DNA from: an uncultured Bacilli bacterium
GTDB taxonomy: Bacteria; Bacillota_I; Bacilli_A; RF39; UBA660
Assembly (NCBI GenBank): GCA_934097015.1
Contig: CAKONF010000031.1
Coordinates: 1 to 12,191 of the forward strand
Direction of reading: 5' to 3'
DNA length: 12,191 bases
The notes below the pieces were generated by a model that was not told the origin of the DNA, searched no databases, and worked only from the letters and a program-made list of their open reading frames with translations. This document shows positions 6,009-12,191 of this stretch, in pieces (position 1 is the stretch's first letter; each line of letters starts with the position of its first letter). The translations under genes and the position numbers were made by a program.

Positions 6009-6853
6009 AACTCAATGTTTGCTTTCATTAATGTACTATAATCTTCTTTTTTTTCTCTTTCATCACTACTTAGAATAGTCATGGTATTTAATATTTTAAG
6101 CTCTCCTCCAGATTCTTTAACTTGATTAATTGTATCAGATAAATTATTTTCTTCATCTTTTGTTATAAATATATAACTATTTTCTTTATCAGCAAGTAAT
6201 TTTTTTGCTCTTGAAATAGTATCATTGTTTAAATTATCCGTTTCTTCTAAACTAATTACTTCAAATCCAAAATTTTCTAAAAATTTAAAATAATCTTTTG
6301 AAACTATTAAAGTATTATATTTTCCATTTTGACTAATCAATTTTAATGTTGTTTCAAATTCAGATAGAACAACTTTTAAATTATCATAATTAGCATTTAT
6401 TTCTTTTTTTAATATTGTACTATTAATATATTGATTTAAACCATTTTTTATATTTTGTGCCATCATCAAATAATTTGTAGGATTTAACCATAATTCTTCA
6501 TAAGAATATTTTATTGATAAACCTTTAGATACATCTATTATTTTTAATTTGCTATTTTTATTTACAAATGATGCTGCAATCTGTTTTTCATCAGTTAAAC
6601 CATTATAAATAAATAAATCTTGTTTAGAATACTTTTTAATTTTTTTATTAGATAATTTATAATCTTTAATATTTACACCATCTGGGTATATAGATTTAAT
6701 TTCACTATTATATCCATATAACTCATTAATTAAGTATTCTGTGGGATAAGTAGTTGTTATAATTGATGCATTATCTAACTCCTCTGATTTAAAACATCCT
6801 GTCATAAAAAAACATAGGGCAATAATAAATAATATTTTTTTTAAATTTTTCAT
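5984..6853 (-). CDS. ZnuA/TroA-like substrate-binding lipoprotein lacking the metal-binding histidines
   Basis: The 289-aa protein starts with a lipoprotein signal peptide (MKNLKKILFIIALCFFMTGC, lipidated Cys20), so it is anchored outside the membrane. The mature part follows the cluster A-I metal-binding protein layout: ITTTYPTEYLINELYG, YPDGVNIKDYKLSNKKIKK (family PPGxDPHDYEPT), DLFIYNGL, ELWLNPTNYLMMAQNI (family HxWLDPxNAxxMAxNI), and a C-terminal ILSSDERE..DYSTLMKANIELIKE. The three metal-ligand histidines are replaced, by alignment, with Lys63, Glu120 and Lys186, and the protein contains no histidine at all. No ABC permease or ATPase gene is nearby. It may have lost metal binding or changed ligand. 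AGAAAGG is a few nt before the ATG, and yidD ends 11 nt upstream. Confidence 0.75.
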   Translation of the reverse strand: MKNLKKILFIIALCFFMTGCFKSEELDNASIITTTYPTEYLINELYGYNSEIKSIYPDGVNIKDYKLSNKKIKKYSKQDLFIYNGLTDEKQIAASFVNKNSKLKIIDVSKGLSIKYSYEELWLNPTNYLMMAQNIKNGLNQYINSTILKKEINANYDNLKVVLSEFETTLKLISQNGKYNTLIVSKDYFKFLENFGFEVISLEETDNLNNDTISRAKKLLADKENSYIFITKDEENNLSDTINQVKESGGELKILNTMTILSSDEREKKEDYSTLMKANIELIKEEAYK

Positions 6854-6864
6854 AGTAAACCTTT

Positions 6865-7065
6865 CTATAAGTCAATTCCGCTTTTTCCAAATGGATGACA
6901 TTTTAATATTCTTTTAAAACCTAAACAACTTCCTTTAATAAAACCATATTTTTCTATTTTTATTTTTGTATACTCACTACAAGTAGGGATGAACCTACAC
7001 ATTTTATGACAATGTAGTGGTGTACATTGATATAGTTCTATAATCTTTATTGCTATTTTTTTCAT
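6865..7065 (-). CDS. yidD: Membrane protein insertion efficiency factor YidD
   Basis: The 66-aa protein has the family core CRFIPTCSEYTKIKIEKYGFIKGSCLGFKRILKCHPF, with the CR[FY]xPTCSEY and KR[IL]xxCHPF motifs and conserved Cys. YidD is a small amphipathic membrane-associated protein that helps YidC insert proteins. It is somewhat shorter than usual (about 70-85 aa), ending just after GKSGIDL. The segment before the core (ELYQCTPLHCHKMC) has extra Cys/His compared with the common IRFYQKYISP form. No good ribosome binding site is visible before ATG 7065, so its translation may depend on the upstream gene 22 nt away. It is not next to rpmH-rnpA-yidC here. Confidence 0.92.
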   Translation of the reverse strand: MKKIAIKIIELYQCTPLHCHKMCRFIPTCSEYTKIKIEKYGFIKGSCLGFKRILKCHPFGKSGIDL

Positions 7066-7087
7066 AATATTATTTTACTATATTTTT

Positions 7088-7876
7088 TTAATTATGTAAA
7101 ACTAATTTTTTTTCATCTTGTATTTTATTATATGTATTTATAATTGCTACTCCTAATGCATGTTTTTTATCTATATTATCTGGCAATAGTTTCAATATGT
7201 TTTCATTATTTATTAAATTATCCAATATTTCTTTAAAATTATATGAATTAGTGTTAGTTAATAATTCTTTTAAATATTTTAGTAAACTTAAATATTCTTT
7301 ATTAACATCTTTTATTTGTTCTTTATTTCCTATAGATGTGATTTTTCTTTCATAATAATCACATTCTAACGGTTTATAATATTCTACTGAAGCACTTCTG
7401 ATAGCTAGTATTGTATCAACTGAATATTGATAAAGAGATTTATCAGAATGTGGATTAACATATAGTAAATCATAGAATTCTTTAATTTTTTCATAATTAG
7501 GTAGTTCTTCTACTATCAAATAATCATATAATCCAGATATTTGGATAGGCTCATCTAATTTAACTACCATACCAGAATCTTTTAAATTTTTATAATCATT
7601 TGTATTACTGATTGAAAGGATTTTAGAATCATTTTTGAATTTTACTAAACAAGATTTTTGAGTACTAACATAAATATCATAATTATATGACATAGTATCT
7701 TCTTTGTATATTAACCAATCACATAAATTATAATCATTTTGTTTGCTACACCATAATCCGCCTAAAGGTTTAGAATAATTTGCAAATTCTTTTTGCATAT
7801 ATAAATTTAACCATAATTCTTTTCTAATATTATTTGTTCCAAAATGAAAATATTCTTTATTTAATATATTTTCCAT
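7088..7876 (-). CDS. Unknown-function protein with KPxGGLWxS motif
   Basis: A 262-aa soluble protein without signal peptide. The N-terminal half has YFHFGTNNI (His11), KPLGGLWCSK (36-45) and DWLIYKED (53-60), and later YSVDTILAIRS (151-161). I recall this combination, an aromatic-His opening, 'KPxGGLW[AC]S' and a late D-[ST]-I strand, from uncharacterised bacterial proteins that look like small NAD- or nucleotide-using domains. A distant ADP-ribosyltransferase-like fold is possible but unproven. The C-terminal third (about 185-262) is helical and Asn/Lys/Leu-rich. ATG 7876 has GAGGGGG (7884-7890) 7 nt upstream and its own promoter at 7903-7930. It is first in an operon with yidD and the ZnuA-like lipoprotein, which gives no clear clue to its role. 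Confidence 0.6.
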   Translation of the reverse strand: MENILNKEYFHFGTNNIRKELWLNLYMQKEFANYSKPLGGLWCSKQNDYNLCDWLIYKEDTMSYNYDIYVSTQKSCLVKFKNDSKILSISNTNDYKNLKDSGMVVKLDEPIQISGLYDYLIVEELPNYEKIKEFYDLLYVNPHSDKSLYQYSVDTILAIRSASVEYYKPLECDYYERKITSIGNKEQIKDVNKEYLSLLKYLKELLTNTNSYNFKEILDNLINNENILKLLPDNIDKKHALGVAIINTYNKIQDEKKLVLHN

Positions 7877-7902
7877 TAAAATACCCCCTCGTAGTGCATA
7901 AT

Positions 7903-7930
7903 ATTATATCAGAATTGAATAAATTTGCAA
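7903..7930 (-). promoter_or_regulatory. Promoter of the 7876-5984 operon
   Basis: Minus strand: TTGCAA (7925-7930), 16-bp spacer, TATAAT (7903-7908). The predicted start near 7896 gives a leader of about 20 nt. This is the only clear promoter for the three minus-strand genes, which are separated by 22 and 11 nt. It lies in the 127-bp divergent gap shared with rnc. Confidence 0.7.
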
Positions 7931-8003
7931 ATATTTTATATAAAAACAATTAAAAACTAGATTTTTACTAATAAATTTGGTACTATTTATATGGTGATGA
8001 TAC

Positions 8004-8648
8004 ATGAAATTTTTAAGAGAACTAGGAATAGATATTGATAATAAAGAACTTTTATATACTGCTTTAACACATACTAGTTATGCAAATGAAAATAATTGTG
8101 AGAGCTACGAAAGATTAGAATATTTAGGAGATGCTGTCTTAGAACTTATTATGAGTGAATATTTTTATTTAAATACTTCTTATGCTGAGGGTGAGATGAG
8201 TAAAGTAAGAGCTAGTTATGTATGTGAATCAGCACTATATGAATATGCAAAACATATAAATTTAGTACCTTATATAAAAGTAGGACATGGTATACATTCA
8301 GAAAATGAAACTATCATTGCTGATATATTTGAAGCAGTACTTGCGGTTATATATTTGGATAAAGGATATGAAGTAGCTAAAGAATATATACATAAAATAG
8401 TTATTCCATATGTTGAAGAAAAGAAAGTTTTTTTAAGTGATTATAAATCTCATTTACAAGAGATGGTACAAACAGAAAAGAAAAGTTTAGAATACGATTT
8501 AGTAAGTGAAGTAGGACCTTCTCATGATAAAACTTTTAAAGTTAATGTTTTGGTAGATGGAATTGTCTTTGGAACAGGTGTTGGTAAAAGTAAAAAACAA
8601 GCGGAACAAAATGCTGCAAAAGATGCAATTAAAAAGGTGGCAAAATAG
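8004..8648 (+). CDS. rnc: Ribonuclease III
   Basis: This double-strand-specific endoribonuclease processes rRNA precursors and structured mRNAs. It is 214 aa, at the short end for the family. The nuclease domain (about 1-145) has the signature YERLEYLGDAVLELIMSEY with Glu36, Glu39 and Asp43, and the second metal-binding pair Asp107/Glu110 in ADIFEAVLAVIYLD. All catalytic acids are therefore present. A double-stranded RNA-binding domain follows (about 147-214, YKSHLQEMVQ...GVGKSKKQAEQNAAKDAI). GGTGAT (7993-7998) is 5 nt before ATG 8004. The promoter is unclear: TACTAT at 7981-7986 is a candidate -10 with only a poor -35. The stop codon directly abuts the smc start, the classic rnc-smc arrangement. 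Confidence 0.97.
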   Translation: MKFLRELGIDIDNKELLYTALTHTSYANENNCESYERLEYLGDAVLELIMSEYFYLNTSYAEGEMSKVRASYVCESALYEYAKHINLVPYIKVGHGIHSENETIIADIFEAVLAVIYLDKGYEVAKEYIHKIVIPYVEEKKVFLSDYKSHLQEMVQTEKKSLEYDLVSEVGPSHDKTFKVNVLVDGIVFGTGVGKSKKQAEQNAAKDAIKKVAK

Positions 8649-11594
<2,946 letters not shown>

Positions 11595-11600
11595 ACCAAT

Positions 11601-11969
11601 ATGAATAAAGAAGATATATTAAATAAATTATGTGAATTAAAACTTGATAAAGATAAATATATGATTATAAGTGGTGCTTCTTTAGTTTTACAAGATATTA
11701 TTAATAGTACAAACGATATAGATTTATCAAGCGATCCTCTATATTATAATAATATAGATTGGAACACTAAATTAGGCTATTTTAAAACAGAAATAAAATA
11801 TTATGATTGTTTTGAAATTGGAAAAAATTTTTATAATGAAAATTATATAACTCTTTATGGATATAAAGTTCAAGACCTATATTCAGTATATAAATTAAAG
11901 CTATTAGAAAATAAAAGTAAGGATAAAGAAACTATAAATAAATTGGAAGAATTATTACAAATTAATTAA
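11601..11969 (+). CDS. Small nucleotidyltransferase-like protein
   Basis: A 122-aa protein with a minimal nucleotidyltransferase (Pol beta superfamily, AbiEii/MNT-like) pattern: YMIISGASLVLQDIINSTNDIDLSSD. The glycine-serine of the G-[AG]-S-x-L turn is at 25-27, and the metal-binding D-x-D is Asp39/Asp41. The C-terminal part (YGYKVQDLYSVYKLKLLENKSKDKETINKLEELL) resembles the 'x-x-D-L-x-x-x-K-L...R..D..D...L' segment of AbiEii/DUF6036-like proteins that follows the active site. A third carboxylate is not obvious, so it may be inactive. Such domains are found in toxin-antitoxin systems and in tRNA or antibiotic modification. No partner gene is seen on this side. It starts 6 nt after smc, with only a weak ribosome binding site, and replaces the usual ftsY. 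Confidence 0.6.
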   Translation: MNKEDILNKLCELKLDKDKYMIISGASLVLQDIINSTNDIDLSSDPLYYNNIDWNTKLGYFKTEIKYYDCFEIGKNFYNENYITLYGYKVQDLYSVYKLKLLENKSKDKETINKLEELLQIN

Positions 11970-11973
11970 ATAA

Positions 11974-12023
11974 ATATCAAAATTTATCAAAAACATATTT
12001 ACAACAATCATTAATTTTGATAT
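11974..12023. repeat. 11-bp inverted repeat after the nucleotidyltransferase-like gene
   Basis: ATATCAAAATT (11974-11984) is the exact reverse complement of AATTTTGATAT (12013-12023), with a 28-nt loop. It may act as a weak terminator for rnc-smc and its follower, though only TTTT follows (12027-12030). It could instead be an operator, since its right arm reaches into the -10 box of the promoter at 11998-12026. Confidence 0.5.
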
Positions 12024-12026
12024 AGT
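11998..12026 (+). promoter_or_regulatory. Probable promoter of the last gene
   Basis: TTTACA (11998-12003), 17 bp, TATAGT (12021-12026), each 5/6 to consensus. The predicted start near 12033 gives a leader of about 140 nt before ATG 12172. The RNA would begin with the stem-loop AGGTA-GGAA-TACCT (12034-12047). Confidence 0.55.
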
Positions 12027-12033
12027 TTTATTA

Positions 12034-12047
12034 AGGTAGGAATACCT
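12034..12047 (+). promoter_or_regulatory. 5'-terminal stem-loop of the leader
   Basis: AGGTA (12034-12038) pairs with TACCT (12043-12047) around a GGAA tetraloop of the stable GNRA type. It would be at or within a nucleotide or two of the predicted 5' end of the transcript, a position where stem-loops often protect mRNA from decay. Confidence 0.45.
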
Positions 12048-12067
12048 AAAAACAAATTTTACGATTC

Positions 12068-12130
12068 ATGAAAAAACAAGAAACATACTTCTTCCCCAAC
12101 CCCAAAAATCGTTGGGGGGGGGGGGTATAA
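12068..12130 (+). CDS. Possible leader peptide reading through the G tract
   Basis: ATG 12068 opens a 20-codon frame starting MKKQETYFFPNPKNRW followed by glycines from the G run, ending at TAA 12128-12130. It contains Tyr, two Phe and Trp within the terminator-like hairpin, as in some attenuator leader peptides. No ribosome binding site precedes it, and its ATG is in the outer palindrome arm. I list it because of its frame relation to the downstream gene, not because translation is supported. Confidence 0.2.
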   Translation: MKKQETYFFPNPKNRWGGGV

Positions 12131-12145
12131 AGAAATATGTTTTTT
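12078..12145 (+). terminator. Long hairpin ending in U6, attenuator-like
   Basis: AAACATAcTTCTT (12081-12093) pairs with AAGAAaTATGTTT (12130-12142) with one mismatch. Two or three further pairs extend the base. The inner CCCCAAC (12094-12100) pairs with GTTGGGG (12111-12117). T6 at 12140-12145 follows the stem, with A-rich sequence on the opposite side, as in an intrinsic terminator. It lies between the promoter at 11998 and the ATG at 12172, so it would act as an attenuator for the last gene. It could instead end transcription from rnc-smc. Confidence 0.55.
12114..12125 (+). repeat. Homopolymer run of 12 G
   Basis: This is an unbroken G12 in an otherwise extremely AT-rich sequence, opposite two C4 blocks (12094-12097 and 12100-12103) with which it can pair in several registers. 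Such tracts change length by slipped-strand mispairing and are also prone to sequencing error. Confidence 0.9.
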
Positions 12146-12171
12146 CGTGCAAAAAAAGGAGTGTGAAAAGA

Positions 12172-12191
12172 ATGAATCGTAAGCAAAAAAT
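12172..12191 (+). CDS. Start of an unidentified gene
   Basis: ATG 12172 begins MNRKQK and the gene runs off the right edge. AGGAG (12157-12161) lies 10 nt upstream, a good sequence at slightly long spacing. Basic residues straight after the Met would suit the start of a signal peptide or membrane protein, but six residues are too few to say. Its start codon lies in the outer arm of the palindromic leader. Confidence 0.6.

Larger units (their letters stand above)
12059..12182 (+). promoter_or_regulatory. Nested palindromic leader element with start codon in outer arm
   Basis: The outer arms TTACGATTCAT (12059-12069) and ATGAATCGTAA (12172-12182) are exact reverse complements over 11 bp. The right arm begins with the start codon of the next gene, so the outer stem would hide the ATG. 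Inside it lies a hairpin of about 68 nt (12078-12145). The ribosome binding site (12157-12161) is between the two and stays unpaired in this fold. It is not a riboswitch class I recognise. RNA-level control of translation is the simplest reading, and a folded DNA element is an alternative. Confidence 0.55.

Noticed and set aside
11970..12171. T-box or known riboswitch in the leader
   Set aside because: I saw no T-box conserved sequence (such as TGGNACCGCG) and no recognisable riboswitch core.
12059..12191. Retron msr-msd followed by reverse transcriptase
   Set aside because: The outer repeat and inner hairpin resemble a1/a2 and msd, but there is no separate msr hairpin set, the right arm overlaps the start codon, and only six residues of the next gene are visible.

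Overview
The window is very AT-rich (mostly A/T, AGA as the main Arg codon, TGG for Trp, TGA/TAA/TAG all used as stops), has consensus sigma-A-type promoters and AGGAGG-type ribosome binding sites, and carries Firmicutes-style genes: a YolD/UvrX-like pair under a Bacillus-type LexA box, rpsP-khpA, rnc-smc and yidD. This fits a low-GC member of the Firmicutes/Bacillota, perhaps an uncultured gut Bacilli lineage with a reduced genome. The genus cannot be told from the sequence.

Layout. 1-400: the 3' end of an Rpn-type nuclease gene with its terminator, then a minus-strand tRNA-Ala(UGC) with its own promoter and terminator. 395-2025: a minus-strand SOS operon, a Y-family polymerase followed by an overlapping YolD-like gene. 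Its near-perfect promoter carries a LexA box in the spacer. 2062-4434: a plus-strand operon with an unrecognised acidic protein, a Xer-type tyrosine recombinase and two small unknown genes. 4445-5970: a perfect-consensus promoter driving rpsP, khpA and a DUF3419-like methyltransferase-fold protein, closed by a bidirectional terminator. 5984-7930: a minus-strand operon with a 'KPxGGLW' protein of unknown function (promoter-proximal), yidD and a ZnuA/TroA-like lipoprotein with no histidine. 8004-11969: rnc, a short smc (981 aa) and a small nucleotidyltransferase-like gene, tightly packed. 11970-12191: a structured leader and the first codons of another gene.

How the genes fit together. Most are housekeeping: ribosome and RNA maturation (rpsP, khpA, rnc), chromosome segregation and recombination (smc, Xer), DNA damage tolerance (UvrX-like/YolD) and membrane protein insertion (yidD). 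The usual neighbours of these clusters (rimM, trmD, ftsY, acpP) are absent from the window.

The most unusual region is the right end. The mRNA leaders upstream of uvrX, rpsP and the 7876 gene look only about 10-20 nt long. The last gene instead has a predicted leader of about 140 nt containing a 5'-terminal hairpin, an 11-bp inverted repeat whose right arm includes the start codon, a nested hairpin of about 68 nt ending in U6, and a run of 12 G. The length of that run decides whether an upstream ATG frame stops, overlaps, or fuses with the downstream gene. I treat this as a candidate cis-regulatory or phase-variable element. Nothing in the window proves its function.
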